From positions 124,001 through 188,000 of the forward strand of contig NZ_JACCHQ010000011.1 in assembly GCF_016031655.1 (NCBI RefSeq): a stretch of 64,000 bases of DNA. The letters are read 5' to 3'. A program made the translations under genes and the position numbers. Positions 1 through 8,783 of this stretch are shown piece by piece; position 1 is the stretch's first letter; each line of letters begins with the position of its first letter. A model generated the notes under the pieces. That model was not told where the DNA came from. It made no database searches and saw only the letters and a list, made by a program, of their open reading frames with translations. The DNA is from Bradyrhizobium glycinis. Its GTDB lineage: Bacteria; Pseudomonadota; Alphaproteobacteria; Rhizobiales; Xanthobacteraceae.

Positions 1-1423
1 GGATGCGGTCGGCCAGCGACAGCACCGTCTCCGGCTCAGTCGACAGCACGATGATGGCGAGCCCTTTTGTGCGGAGGTCGCGGACGATGTTGATGACGTC
101 GTTCTTGGCGCCGACATCCATGCCGCGGGTCGGCTCGCACAGCACCAGCAGCTTGGGCGGGTAGGTCAGCCACTTCGCCAGCGCCACCTTCTGCTGGTTG
201 CCGCCCGAGAGCATGCCGAGATCGAGGCCGACCACCGGCGGCCTGATCTGCAGCTGGTCGACCTGGCGCTTGGCGATATCGCGCTCCTGCGCCGGCTTGA
301 GCAGGAGCGAGGAGATGCGGTCGAGAATGCTGATCGAGATGTTCTTGTAGACCGGCTCCTGGTGAAACAGCATGTCGCGCCGGCTCTCCGGCACCAGCGC
401 CACGCCGGCGCGCCGCGCCGCCGCCGTGCTGGCGAAAGTTTTCGGCACGCCTTCGACTGCAAGCGTGCCGCTGTCCGGCTTCAGCTTGCCGAACAGGATG
501 CGCGACAGCTCCTGCTGGCCGCAGCCCATGAAGCCGTAGATGCCGAGCACCTCGCCGGCACGGGACTCGAACGAGACGTCCTGAAGGCTGCGGGACAGCG
601 ACAGCTGGTCGGCCTTGAGAATGACCTTGCTACCGCTCGGCTGTGGCAGCATCAGATCGTCGGTGTAGCTATGCTCGAGCGCCTCGCCGCCGCGGCCGAT
701 CATGGCCTCGATCAGCGCGCCCTTGCTGGTTGCGGCGCTCGCTGTCTCCGCAACCTTGCGTCCGTTGCGGAACACGGTCACCGTGTCGGACACCAGCAGG
801 ATGTCCTCGATGAAATGCGAGATGAAGACAATGGCAGTGCCTTCCTCGCGCAGCCGCCGCAGCGTTGTGAACAGGCGCTCGACCTCGGGCGGGGAAAGGG
901 CGGAGGTCGGCTCGTCCAGGATGACGATGCGCGCGCCGGAGAACAGCACGCGCGCGATCTCGATCAGCTGCTGCAGCCCGATCGGAAGGTCGCCGAGCCG
1001 CGCCATCGGATCGACATCGATGCCGAAGCGGGCGAGCTGCTCGCCCGCTTCGCGCGCCATCCGCCGCCATTGCACGAGGCCAAGTGCGTTCGTCGGCTGG
1101 TTGCCGAGGAAGACGTTCTCCGCGACCGTCAGGTCGGGCGCGACGCTGAGCTCCTGGTGCACCATGGCGATGCCGGCGGCGTGCGCATCGCGCGCCGAGC
1201 GAAAATGCATCTCCCGGCCGTCGACCAGGAAGCGGCCGGAGAACTCGGTGTGCACGCCGGCGATGATCTTCATCAGCGTGCTCTTGCCGGCGCCGTTCTC
1301 GCCGACGAGACCGTGGATCTCGCCGGGATAGAGCGCGAAGTCGACACCACGAAGCGCTTCGACGCCGCCGAAGCTCTTCGTGATGCCCTGCAGTTCCAGG
1401 ATGGGCTGTTGTCCCACGCTCAT
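1..1423 (-). CDS. Sugar ABC transporter, twin-cassette ATP-binding protein (RbsA/MglA type), partial
   Basis: This is the ATPase of a CUT2-type sugar importer and powers uptake of a pentose- or hexose-like sugar at the inner membrane. The reading frame is open from an ATG at 1423 to the left edge, so about 474 residues are present of the roughly 500 usual for the family. It has two nucleotide-binding domains. The first has a Walker A (GENGAGKST) and a Walker B (ILDEPTSAL) but a degenerate signature (LPIGLQQ). The second has a clear LSGGNQQK signature and Walker B-like CEPTRGMD, and its Walker A is degenerate as is normal in RbsA-like proteins. It starts 15 bases after the binding-protein gene, so the two form an operon. 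The permease gene should lie beyond the left edge. The substrate cannot be told from sequence. Confidence 0.93.
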   Translation of the reverse strand, partial: MSVGQQPILELQGITKSFGGVEALRGVDFALYPGEIHGLVGENGAGKSTLMKIIAGVHTEFSGRFLVDGREMHFRSARDAHAAGIAMVHQELSVAPDLTVAENVFLGNQPTNALGLVQWRRMAREAGEQLARFGIDVDPMARLGDLPIGLQQLIEIARVLFSGARIVILDEPTSALSPPEVERLFTTLRRLREEGTAIVFISHFIEDILLVSDTVTVFRNGRKVAETASAATSKGALIEAMIGRGGEALEHSYTDDLMLPQPSGSKVILKADQLSLSRSLQDVSFESRAGEVLGIYGFMGCGQQELSRILFGKLKPDSGTLAVEGVPKTFASTAAARRAGVALVPESRRDMLFHQEPVYKNISISILDRISSLLLKPAQERDIAKRQVDQLQIRPPVVGLDLGMLSGGNQQKVALAKWLTYPPKLLVLCEPTRGMDVGAKNDVINIVRDLRTKGLAIIVLSTEPETVLSLADRI

Positions 1424-1438
1424 GAAAGATCTGGAGGC

Positions 1439-2461
1439 TCAGATCAGGAAGTGATCCTGCATCCACTGCATCCCGGCGGCGTTGGCCTTGGTCACGACCG
1501 GGCCATCGGTGACGACGTTCTTCGGGATGCCCTGTCCACTCTTCTCGCCGCCGACCACGGCGGAGACGCCCGCGACGATCGCGCCGCCATGGATGCGGCA
1601 GGACGGATTGCGGACGGTCGCGAACATGCGGCCTTCGCTGACCGCCTGGATTGCCGGCGGCATGGCGTCGACCCCGCCGATCAGGATGTTGGTACGATTG
1701 CGCGCCTTCATGATGTTGTAGGCGGCGAGCGCCATGTCGTCATTGTGGAAGAAGGCCGCGTCGATCTGCGGGTATTTTGTGAGGTAGGTTTCCCAGAGGC
1801 GGGCGGTCTTCGACACGTCCCAATCGGCCGGCTGGGTGTCCAGCACTTCGATGCCCGGGAATTGCTTGACCACCGAATTGAAGCCCTTGGCGCGGCCCTG
1901 CGCACCGGTATGGCCGAGCGCGCCCTGCGTCATGATGATCTTGCCCTTCCCGCCCATGGCGTTGCACAGCGCCTGCGTTACCGAGGCGCCCATGAACTCG
2001 TTGTCAGGAGCGAGGAAGGAATGGACGTTGATCTGATCGAGTGGCGCGATCAGCGTGTCCATGTCGATCACGGGCGTGCCGGCGTCGATCATCTTCTGTA
2101 CCGGCTGGGTGAGGGTGCCGATGCCGAAGGCCTGGATCGCGACGAAGTCCCATTTCTGCGAGGCCATGTTGTCGATCGCCGCGCGTTGCTTCACGGCGTC
2201 GAGCTGGCCGTCGAACCAGGTCACCTCGACATTGAACAGCTTGCCCCAGAATTCCGCGGCCTGCTTGCCTTGCGCGCACCAGGTCGCCTGAAGGCCCGCA
2301 TTGGAGAAGGCCGCCTTCAGCGGCTTTTCGCTGCGTCCGACCTCGGCGGCCAGTGCAGGGTTTATGCCCATGCTGCCGAGGAGGGCAGCTCCGGCGCCGG
2401 CGGTCGCTGCCGCCTGAAGAAGATCGCGCCTCGTCGTCGAGAAATCTTTCGTCCCGGACAT
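1439..2461 (-). CDS. Sugar ABC transporter periplasmic binding protein (Peripla_BP_4 family)
   Basis: This 340-residue periplasmic protein captures the sugar for the ATPase gene just downstream. The N-terminus carries a twin-arginine type signal (TTRRDLLQAAATAG, then a hydrophobic stretch ending ALAA). The body shows type I binding-protein features such as PVIDMDT and the hinge-region sequence FFHNDDMALAAYNIM. I chose the ATG at 2461 because GGGAG lies just upstream of it and the Tat motif follows directly. A longer in-frame start at 2548 would put about 29 unrelated residues ahead of the signal. It is the first gene of a minus-strand operon. Confidence 0.92.
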   Translation of the reverse strand: MSGTKDFSTTRRDLLQAAATAGAGAALLGSMGINPALAAEVGRSEKPLKAAFSNAGLQATWCAQGKQAAEFWGKLFNVEVTWFDGQLDAVKQRAAIDNMASQKWDFVAIQAFGIGTLTQPVQKMIDAGTPVIDMDTLIAPLDQINVHSFLAPDNEFMGASVTQALCNAMGGKGKIIMTQGALGHTGAQGRAKGFNSVVKQFPGIEVLDTQPADWDVSKTARLWETYLTKYPQIDAAFFHNDDMALAAYNIMKARNRTNILIGGVDAMPPAIQAVSEGRMFATVRNPSCRIHGGAIVAGVSAVVGGEKSGQGIPKNVVTDGPVVTKANAAGMQWMQDHFLI

Positions 2462-2780
2462 CGCTCGCTCCCATATATTTGTCGTCGGCGCGTCATTGGT
2501 TGCGCTACCGATGTCCGAAAGTCTCTCACAAGAGTTGTTCGCACTCAATCTTCAATCAGCCGCGAGATCGCGGCAGCCTGAGTGCATCGTGCGAGGCGAT
2601 CAGCCGGAAATTCCCGCCGCACTCGCCGGCCACATCGAGAATGCCGCCTGCGTTTCCGGATGCGGTTCGAACGGAGCTTGATCAACGAGCGGCGTAACTT
2701 CGGCGCAGCGCGAGGCGGCACGTTCGAATCTGTCCTGGATTAGATGAATGGCCGCGTTCATCGACAGTTCAGCCGCGTGG

Positions 2781-2810
2781 GCAAAAAAAGAGCGGGGCCC
2801 TGGCCCCGCT
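2781..2810 (-). terminator. Rho-independent terminator (minus strand)
   Basis: A GC-rich perfect inverted repeat, AGCGGGGCC-CT-GGCCCCGCT (2791-2810), is followed on the minus strand by a run of seven T (2783-2789 on the plus strand read as A). It would end a transcript coming from the right on the minus strand. No gene is there, which points to a small RNA. Confidence 0.8.
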
Positions 2811-3000
2811 CAAAAATTGTGTCGACCCTATTATCCCCGATCTTAAGAATTGATCTTGATTGACGGGGCGACGCTGCGTTTTGCGCGCCAGGGGCTCCTC
2901 CCGAGACTTGGACCACTAGGCCTCGACCTCGCGGTCAGCGCCTGAGCAAGAGGGATGCTAGATCAACTTTTCTCACTTGTCATCATTTTCGGCAACGAAT
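2791..3000 (-). ncRNA. Candidate small RNA or leader transcript ending at the 2791-2810 terminator
   Basis: A strong minus-strand terminator has no protein gene to serve. The 200 bases ahead of it contain only two tiny reading frames: one starting at ATGATG (7 codons) and one starting at GTG (13 codons, leucine-rich near its end). The AT-rich sequence at 3044-3072 could supply a promoter. I do not recognise the sequence as a known RNA family. It could be a small RNA or an orphaned leader with attenuator. This is inference from the terminator and the absence of a gene. Confidence 0.3.
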
Positions 3001-3229
3001 GTTCAAAATAGGAGCAGCTGACGAAACGATCGGGCTTCCGGTCCCCTAAATATATGACAAGTATAAGAAATTTGTGGATGGCCGGGCGGTTTCCCCTGCC
3101 TTAGATGCCGGCCGACGGGAGGGTGGGGTCGCCCGACCAAAGTTTTCGGGCAGTTTGCGCAGGGCCAAGCAGGCGGCTGAACTGGCCTCGACTCGGCTGC
3201 ATCCGGGTGATTAGTTAGCGCACGAACGA

Positions 3230-3616
3230 ATGGTCCGGCGGATGCGCGCGCGCCTGCAAAAATTCCTGCCCTTGGTCCTGCTCGCCCTGGTGATGCAGGT
3301 GCTGGCACCGATCGCCGCCTGTCTCGCGGCCGGCCAGGCTGCGGCCGATCCGTTCTCTGCAGGCGTCATCTGCCACAGCGCAAGTGAGCAGGGCGGCCCG
3401 GTCGATGAGACCGGGACGCCGGCCGCAAAAGCTGGCACATGTGCGCTTTGCTGCCTCGCGCATGCTGACGCCTCGCTTGACGCGCCGCCCCATGCGCCGT
3501 TCTCAACTCCCGTCCGCCCCATCGCCCGCATCGTCTGGCACGTGGCGAACGCACCCGTCCTCGCCGCCGTCGACGGTTCGAGCGCTTGGGCACGCGCTCC
3601 CCCTCGCATTTCCTGA
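3230..3616 (+). CDS. pcuA: DUF2946-family copper-operon protein (PcuA-like)
   Basis: This 128-residue protein has an N-terminal hydrophobic segment (FLPLVLLALVMQVLAPIAACLAA) and conserved cysteine/histidine motifs, VICHS and CALCCLAHAD, typical of the DUF2946 family found beside copper receptors. It is probably exported or membrane-anchored and may handle copper. It opens the five-gene copper operon. The ribosome site is weak; an ATG at 3242 is an alternative start. The symbol follows the Bradyrhizobium pcuABCDE operon because gene order agrees. The biochemical role of this member is not clear to me. Confidence 0.75.
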   Translation: MVRRMRARLQKFLPLVLLALVMQVLAPIAACLAAGQAAADPFSAGVICHSASEQGGPVDETGTPAAKAGTCALCCLAHADASLDAPPHAPFSTPVRPIARIVWHVANAPVLAAVDGSSAWARAPPRIS

Positions 3617-3702
3617 TCCGCGAAACCTTCAACTCCGAGCCGGCTTCGGCCGTGCCGGGGATCGCAATGCGCCGGCTCTCTGCCGGCATCAGGAATGACC
3701 TC

Positions 3703-5913
3703 ATGCCTCGTTCGGGCTTCTTTCGACTGCTTTCCGCACCCGGAATTCTGCTTGCCTCAACTTCTGCCCTCGTTGTGCCGTCCAATGCAATCGCAGAGGA
3801 AAACCGACGCGAGCTTCCCCCCGTCACGGTTGACGCGCCGCGGGAGAAGCGGGCCTCACCAGCCCGCGCACAGCGAACGACCGCGCGATCAACGCGGGCC
3901 CGCGCGCCTGCAATTGCGCCTGCGCAACCGACGGCAGCTTCCGAAGGGGGCCCCGGCCCTGGTGCCCTGACCGTTCTCACCGCCCAGCAGGCGCTGAGCC
4001 AAATCAACCAGACGCCGGGCGGCGTAGCGCTGGTCACAGCGGAGGCCTACCGGAATTCGACTCCCGCCAGCACGATCAAGGATGTCCTGGACTACGTGCC
4101 CGGCGTGTTTGCGCAGCCGAAATGGGGCGACGACACGCGGCTTTCGATCCGCGGATCCGGCCTGTCGCGCAATTTCCATCTGCGCGGCGTGCAGCTTTAC
4201 ATGGACGGCATCCCGATCAACACGGCGGACGGCTACGGCGATTTCCAGGAGATCGACCCGACCGCCTACAAATACGTCGAGGTGTACAAGGGCGGGAATG
4301 CGCTGCAGTTCGGAGCCAATTCGCTGGGAGGCGCCGTCAACTTCGTGACGCCATCGGGACGCGACCGATTTCCGAATGGCGTCTCGCTCGACGTGGGAGC
4401 CTTCGGCTTCAGGCGACTGCAGGCCAATGCAGGGGGCGTCAACGGGCCGTGGGATGGTTTCGTCACCGCATCGACGCAGGCCACGGACGGCTTCCGCGAT
4501 CACGGCTTTGGCTCGGGCAACCGCGTGAGCGGCAATGTTGGCTACCAGTTCTCGCCGGATTTCGAGACGCGGTTCTATCTCAACGCCAACGAGGTGCGGC
4601 AGCGCATTCCAGGAACCGTCACCAAGGCGTCTGCCTTGACCAATCCGGAGGCCGCGGCTGAAGCGAACGTTGCCCTGGACCAGCAGCGCAACATCGACAC
4701 GGTCAGGCTGGCAAACAAAACGACGATCCGCTTCGACGACACCAGGCTCGAGTTCGGCGCCTTCGGCGTCGACCGGCACCTCATGCATCCGATCTTCCAG
4801 TGGCTCGATTATCGCTACAAGGATTACGGCGGCTTCGCGAAGGTTACGGACGACCGCATCATCGGCGGTTACCGCAACAGGCTGGTCGCGGGCATCAACC
4901 TGTTGAATGGCAGCATCGACAATCAGCAATTCGCCAACATTGCGGGACAGAAGGGGGCATTGCTGTCGTCGTCGTTCGATCGCTCGGAGAACACCTCGGT
5001 TTACGTTGAGGACAGCTTCTACTTTCTGCCCAACGTCGCCGCGATTGCCGGCACGCAATTTCTGCATGCGACCCGCAATCGGCGGGACCGGTTTCTTAGC
5101 GACGGCGACCAGTCGGGAGCAACCCGCTTTGATCTTTGGTCGCCGAAGACGGGCCTGCTGTGGCAGATCGACCCGACGTGGCAGGCCTTCGCCAACGTTT
5201 CGCGTAGCGCCGAAGTGCCGAGCTTCGGCGAGAGCGCGCGCGGTCCTGGCATTCCGACGATTCCGTTCACCAGCATCCGCCCGCAGATTGCGACGACCTA
5301 CGAGATCGGGACGCGCATGAGACGGCCCGACTATACGTGGGAGTTGACGGCCTATCGCGCCAACATCCACGATGAGCTGCTGTGCCTCTACAGCGCCTTC
5401 GGCAATTGCAACGTGACCAATGCCGACCGAACCTTCCACCAGGGCGTGGAGGCTGGGGCAGGGGCAGCAATCTTCCGCGACATCTTCGTGACAGGAGGCG
5501 CGCCCGACAAGGTGTGGCTCAACATCGCCTATACTTATAGCGATTTTCGCTTCGATAGCGACACGAGGTTCGGCAACAACCAGCTGCCTGGTGCGCCAAG
5601 TCACTATCTGCGCGCCGAATTGCTCTACAAGCATCCGACCGGGCTCTACGCTGGTCCGAACGTCGAATGGGTGCCGCAAGCCTATTTTGTCGACAGTATG
5701 AACACGTTGACGACGGAGTCCTATGCGCTGCTCGGATTGAAAGCGGGCTTCGACAATGGCGGGCCGTTCTCCGCCTATATCGAGGGTCGAAACCTCACCA
5801 ACAGGACCTACATTGCAAGCGCCAGTATCATCGATCGCGCCACCGCGACGTCGGCGTTGTTTGAGCCAGGCGCCGGCCGGGCCGTCTACACCGGAATGAG
5901 GTATCGATGGTAA
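3703..5913 (+). CDS. pcuB: TonB-dependent outer-membrane receptor, probable copper uptake (PcuB-like)
   Basis: This 736-residue gated beta-barrel takes up a metal or metal complex across the outer membrane using TonB energy. After a signal peptide comes a TonB-box-like PPVTVDA, a basic Ala/Pro-rich linker, then a plug domain (TIKDVLDYVPGV, LSIRGSG, YMDGIP, VEVYKGGNALQFGANSLGG) and a barrel ending in an aromatic residue (RYRW). I chose ATG 3703, preceded by AGGAA and followed by a good signal peptide. ATG 3667 is possible. Context with PCuAC, YcnI and CopCD proteins indicates copper as the substrate, which is inference. Confidence 0.9.
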   Translation: MPRSGFFRLLSAPGILLASTSALVVPSNAIAEENRRELPPVTVDAPREKRASPARAQRTTARSTRARAPAIAPAQPTAASEGGPGPGALTVLTAQQALSQINQTPGGVALVTAEAYRNSTPASTIKDVLDYVPGVFAQPKWGDDTRLSIRGSGLSRNFHLRGVQLYMDGIPINTADGYGDFQEIDPTAYKYVEVYKGGNALQFGANSLGGAVNFVTPSGRDRFPNGVSLDVGAFGFRRLQANAGGVNGPWDGFVTASTQATDGFRDHGFGSGNRVSGNVGYQFSPDFETRFYLNANEVRQRIPGTVTKASALTNPEAAAEANVALDQQRNIDTVRLANKTTIRFDDTRLEFGAFGVDRHLMHPIFQWLDYRYKDYGGFAKVTDDRIIGGYRNRLVAGINLLNGSIDNQQFANIAGQKGALLSSSFDRSENTSVYVEDSFYFLPNVAAIAGTQFLHATRNRRDRFLSDGDQSGATRFDLWSPKTGLLWQIDPTWQAFANVSRSAEVPSFGESARGPGIPTIPFTSIRPQIATTYEIGTRMRRPDYTWELTAYRANIHDELLCLYSAFGNCNVTNADRTFHQGVEAGAGAAIFRDIFVTGGAPDKVWLNIAYTYSDFRFDSDTRFGNNQLPGAPSHYLRAELLYKHPTGLYAGPNVEWVPQAYFVDSMNTLTTESYALLGLKAGFDNGGPFSAYIEGRNLTNRTYIASASIIDRATATSALFEPGAGRAVYTGMRYRW

Positions 5914-5981
5914 GCGCACTGAGGCTGCCGAAAACCACCACGACCGACCATGCTCGATCAGATCAAAGCCGAGGGAACCAA

Positions 5982-6515
5982 ATGAACAGGATCAAGCTAT
6001 CACTTCTCGCCGTCGCCATGCTGCTTGGCACCAGCGCGGGGGGCGCAGCCGAGGACGTCAAGACCGGCGATCTCGTCATCTCGCAGGCCTGGAGCCGGGC
6101 GACGCCGGGCGGCGCCAAGGTCGCCGGCGGCTATCTGACCATCGAAAACAAGGGCAACGCGGCCGACAGGCTTGTCAGCGTGTCCGCCGATATCGCAGGC
6201 AAGGCCGAAATTCACGAGATGGCGATGGACAATGGCGTGATGAAGATGCGCCCGCTCGACAAGGGACTGGCGATCGATCCCGGCAAGACCGTGAAGCTCG
6301 CGCCCGGCGGCAATCATTTGATGCTTCAGGAGCTGAAGGGACCGTTCAAGCAGGGCGACAAGGTGCCGGTGACGCTTCAGTTCGAGAAGGCCGGAAAGGT
6401 CACTGTTGCCCTCGACGTCCAGGGCGTCGGCGCGCAGGCGCCGGGCGATGGCGGACACTCGGGTCACATGGACATGAAGAAAATGCCGGATCATTCGGGA
6501 ATGAAGATGAAATGA
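5982..6515 (+). CDS. pcuC: Periplasmic copper chaperone PCuAC
   Basis: This 177-residue periplasmic chaperone binds Cu(I) and supports assembly of the copper centres of cytochrome oxidase. A signal peptide (about residues 1-22) precedes the PCuAC domain. The ligand motif is visible: His78 (IHEM), Met89, His112 and Met114 (NHLM). An extra His/Met-rich tail (GHSGHMDMKKMPDHSGMKMK) may bind more copper. Start at ATG 5982 with GAGGG upstream. It overlaps the next gene's longest frame by ATGA, suggesting tight coupling. Confidence 0.95.
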   Translation: MNRIKLSLLAVAMLLGTSAGGAAEDVKTGDLVISQAWSRATPGGAKVAGGYLTIENKGNAADRLVSVSADIAGKAEIHEMAMDNGVMKMRPLDKGLAIDPGKTVKLAPGGNHLMLQELKGPFKQGDKVPVTLQFEKAGKVTVALDVQGVGAQAPGDGGHSGHMDMKKMPDHSGMKMK

Positions 6516-6544
6516 CACTGTTCTGGATTCTCGGGAGACCGAAT

Positions 6545-7063
6545 ATGTCGAAGCGATCCTGCCTGATCCTGATAGCAGCGCTGGCCGCATCACCAGTGGC
6601 GGCGCACGTCTCGCTCGAGACCAAACAAGCCATCATCGGCGCGTCCTACAAGGCGGTCTTCACCGTGCCGCATGGCTGCGCGGGTTCGCCGACGGTGAAG
6701 ATCCGCGTGCAGATTCCGGAAGGGGTCATCGCGGTGAAGCCGATGCCGAAGGCCGGCTGGATCATCGACCTCGTCGAGGGCAAATATGCCGGGGAATACG
6801 ACTATCACGGCAATAAGCTCTCGTCCGGCGTCAAGGAGGTGGCGTGGTCCGGCGGCAAGCTGCCGGACAAGAACTATGACGAGTTCATCATGCACACGGT
6901 TCTGACCGACAGGCTCAAGCCGAACACGACCCTGTACTTTCCTGTGGTTCAGGAATGCGAGACTGGCGTCAGCCGCTGGATCGAGATCCCTACCGAGGGG
7001 GCAGGGCATTCGCATGAGGGCAAGTCGCCGGCGCCTGGCGTGAAGCTCCTGCCGAAACCCTGA
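6545..7063 (+). CDS. pcuD: YcnI/DUF1775 family periplasmic copper-binding protein (PcuD-like)
   Basis: This 172-residue exported protein belongs to the YcnI family. The signal peptide ends in SPVAA, leaving His as the first mature residue (HVSLE), the position used in this family to bind Cu(II) as a mono-histidine brace. The typical FTVPHGC and the tryptophan-containing segment (VAWSGGKLPD) are present. ATG 6545 has GGGAG upstream. An ATG at 6512 overlapping the pcuC stop as ATGA is possible but adds residues before the signal. It ends in a 1-base TGATG overlap with the next gene. Confidence 0.9.
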   Translation: MSKRSCLILIAALAASPVAAHVSLETKQAIIGASYKAVFTVPHGCAGSPTVKIRVQIPEGVIAVKPMPKAGWIIDLVEGKYAGEYDYHGNKLSSGVKEVAWSGGKLPDKNYDEFIMHTVLTDRLKPNTTLYFPVVQECETGVSRWIEIPTEGAGHSHEGKSPAPGVKLLPKP

Positions 7064-8625
7064 TGCGTCTCCTCGCCGCGCTCGCGACGCTGCTCTTCGC
7101 TGTCGGTTTCGCGAGTGGTGCGCTCGCGCATGCGGCGCTGATCTCGGTCGAGCCGGCGAGCGGCAGCACGCTGGCAACCGCGCCGGAGGTGGTGGAGCTG
7201 CGCTTCAACGAGCCGGTGACGCCGGGCGCGATCCGGCTGATCGACGGGGCGGGCAGGGTGCGGGACGATCCGCGTGTCAGTGCGTCGGGCGAGACGATTT
7301 CCGTGGCGATGCCGGCGGATTTGCCTGAGGGGACAGCGGTCGTCAGCTATCGCGTGGTCTCGCAGGATGGCCATCCGGTCGTGGGTTCGGTGATGTTTTC
7401 GGTCGGCACGCCGTCGGAGACGAAGCCGCCCGCGAGTGCGGACCATTGGTTGGGCGCGCTGATCTGGCTGGCGCGTGTCGGCCTCTATCTCGGGCTGTTC
7501 GTCGGCGTCGGCGGTGTGTGGTTCGCGCGCTGGATATCTCGGTCGCTGACAGGCACGACCGTGCCGCGCGCGGCGCTCGCCGTCGGCCTCCCGAGCGCGG
7601 TGGTCTCTCTCGGCGCGCTGGGCCTCGATCTCCTCGGCCTGCCGCCGGCGGCGCTCGCGACGGCCGCGCCTTGGAAGGTCGCGGTCGCAACCAGCGCCGG
7701 CCGCGCGTTTCTTGTTGCCGCCGCCGCGATGCTGTTCGCTCTGCTGGCGCTGCGCAGCGCATGGTCTTCGCGGGCGCTTGCGATCATTGCCATGGTCGGT
7801 GTGGGCTTGTCGCTTGCCATGAGCGGGCACGCCGCAACGGCGCCCCCTCAAATGATAATGCGAGCGGCGATGTTTCTTCACGGGCTGTGCGTTGCGCTGT
7901 GGATCGGCGCTCTTGCTCCGCTGGCGGCATTGCTGTCGAAGCCGACGCCAGCAACACTTGCCGTCGTGAGCCGCTTCTCGGGCATCGCCACTCCGGCGGT
8001 CGGCGTGCTGGCATTGACGGGCCTTGTCCTTGCGATTGTTCAGCTCGAGAAAGCTTCGGCGTTGGTCGAGACCCGCTACGGCCTCATCCTCTCGATCAAG
8101 CTCGCGCTGGTCCTCCTGCTGCTCGCACTTGCGGCGCTCAACCGCTTCCGCCTCACTCCGGCGTTCGCACGTGATCGCGGTGCCCAGGTCATCCTGAAGC
8201 GCTCGATCCTCCTCGAATGCGTGATCGCCCTCGCCATCTTCGCCGTCGTCGCCGGCTGGCGCTTCACGCCGCCGCCGCGAACGATTGTTCCGGAGACGCC
8301 TCTGGCGATCCACATCCACAGCGACAAGGCGATGTTCCAGGTGCTGGTGTCTCCTGGAAACGTCGGCAAAGACGATTTCGTGCTCCAGCTCATGACCGGC
8401 GAGGGGACGCCCCTGGCGGCCAAAGAGGTGACGTTGACCCTCAGCCTGCCCGAGCGTGGCATCGAGCCGATGGAGCGGGACGCCTCGCTCGGGCCCGATG
8501 GCTACTGGCACGTGCGCAAGGTCGAGCTGCCCTTCGCCGGCCGCTGGCGTATCCGGATCGAAGCGCTCGTGAGCGATTTCGAGAAGGTCTCGCTTGCGGA
8601 TGAAGTCGAGGTGCCGCCGCCCTAG
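7063..8625 (+). CDS. pcuE: CopC-CopD fusion copper transport protein with C-terminal YtkA-like domain (PcuE-like)
   Basis: This 520-residue protein fuses three parts. Residues 1-22 are a signal peptide leaving an N-terminal His (HAALISVEPASG). A periplasmic CopC domain follows to about residue 110, with the Cu-ligand loop SQDGHPVVG. Next is a CopD membrane domain with about eight helices (about 125-405). The last 100 residues form a periplasmic YtkA-like beta domain (VLVSPGN, FVLQL, GYWHVRKVELPFAGRWRI). It probably moves copper into the cytoplasm or hands it to the periplasmic partners. The start overlaps the previous stop by one base. Confidence 0.9.
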   Translation: MRLLAALATLLFAVGFASGALAHAALISVEPASGSTLATAPEVVELRFNEPVTPGAIRLIDGAGRVRDDPRVSASGETISVAMPADLPEGTAVVSYRVVSQDGHPVVGSVMFSVGTPSETKPPASADHWLGALIWLARVGLYLGLFVGVGGVWFARWISRSLTGTTVPRAALAVGLPSAVVSLGALGLDLLGLPPAALATAAPWKVAVATSAGRAFLVAAAAMLFALLALRSAWSSRALAIIAMVGVGLSLAMSGHAATAPPQMIMRAAMFLHGLCVALWIGALAPLAALLSKPTPATLAVVSRFSGIATPAVGVLALTGLVLAIVQLEKASALVETRYGLILSIKLALVLLLLALAALNRFRLTPAFARDRGAQVILKRSILLECVIALAIFAVVAGWRFTPPPRTIVPETPLAIHIHSDKAMFQVLVSPGNVGKDDFVLQLMTGEGTPLAAKEVTLTLSLPERGIEPMERDASLGPDGYWHVRKVELPFAGRWRIRIEALVSDFEKVSLADEVEVPPP

Positions 8626-8783
8626 GCTCGCCCGCTTTGCAGGGCACGCTGCTCCTCAAGTCAAACCTGAAGGCAACGGAAAAATGACAGGTATTTCGCC
8701 GCGTTAGCGGCTTTTCCTCAATCCCGTCTTGTGTTTTCGCTCCCAATCCGGTTTCACTGCAGGCGATCACTGATTCCCAGAGT

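Larger units (their letters stand above)
2462..3229. other. Long intergenic region between divergent sugar ABC and copper operons
   Basis: This 768-base stretch has no convincing intact gene. The minus strand between about 2580 and 2780 has some coding-like codon use, broken by stops, and may be a decayed gene end. A strong minus-strand terminator sits at 2781-2810. The AT-rich segment 3044-3072 contains TGACAAGT and could hold a promoter or operator. The copper operon promoter must lie in the right part, but I cannot place its elements with confidence. Confidence 0.4.

Noticed and set aside
362..2581. A 739-codon plus-strand frame across the sugar ABC genes
   Set aside because: The minus strand encodes clear ABC ATPase and binding-protein motifs over the same stretch. 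The plus frame is a shadow.
3889..5919. A 676-codon minus-strand frame opposite the TonB receptor
   Set aside because: The plus strand has a signal peptide, plug and barrel motifs. The reverse frame has none.
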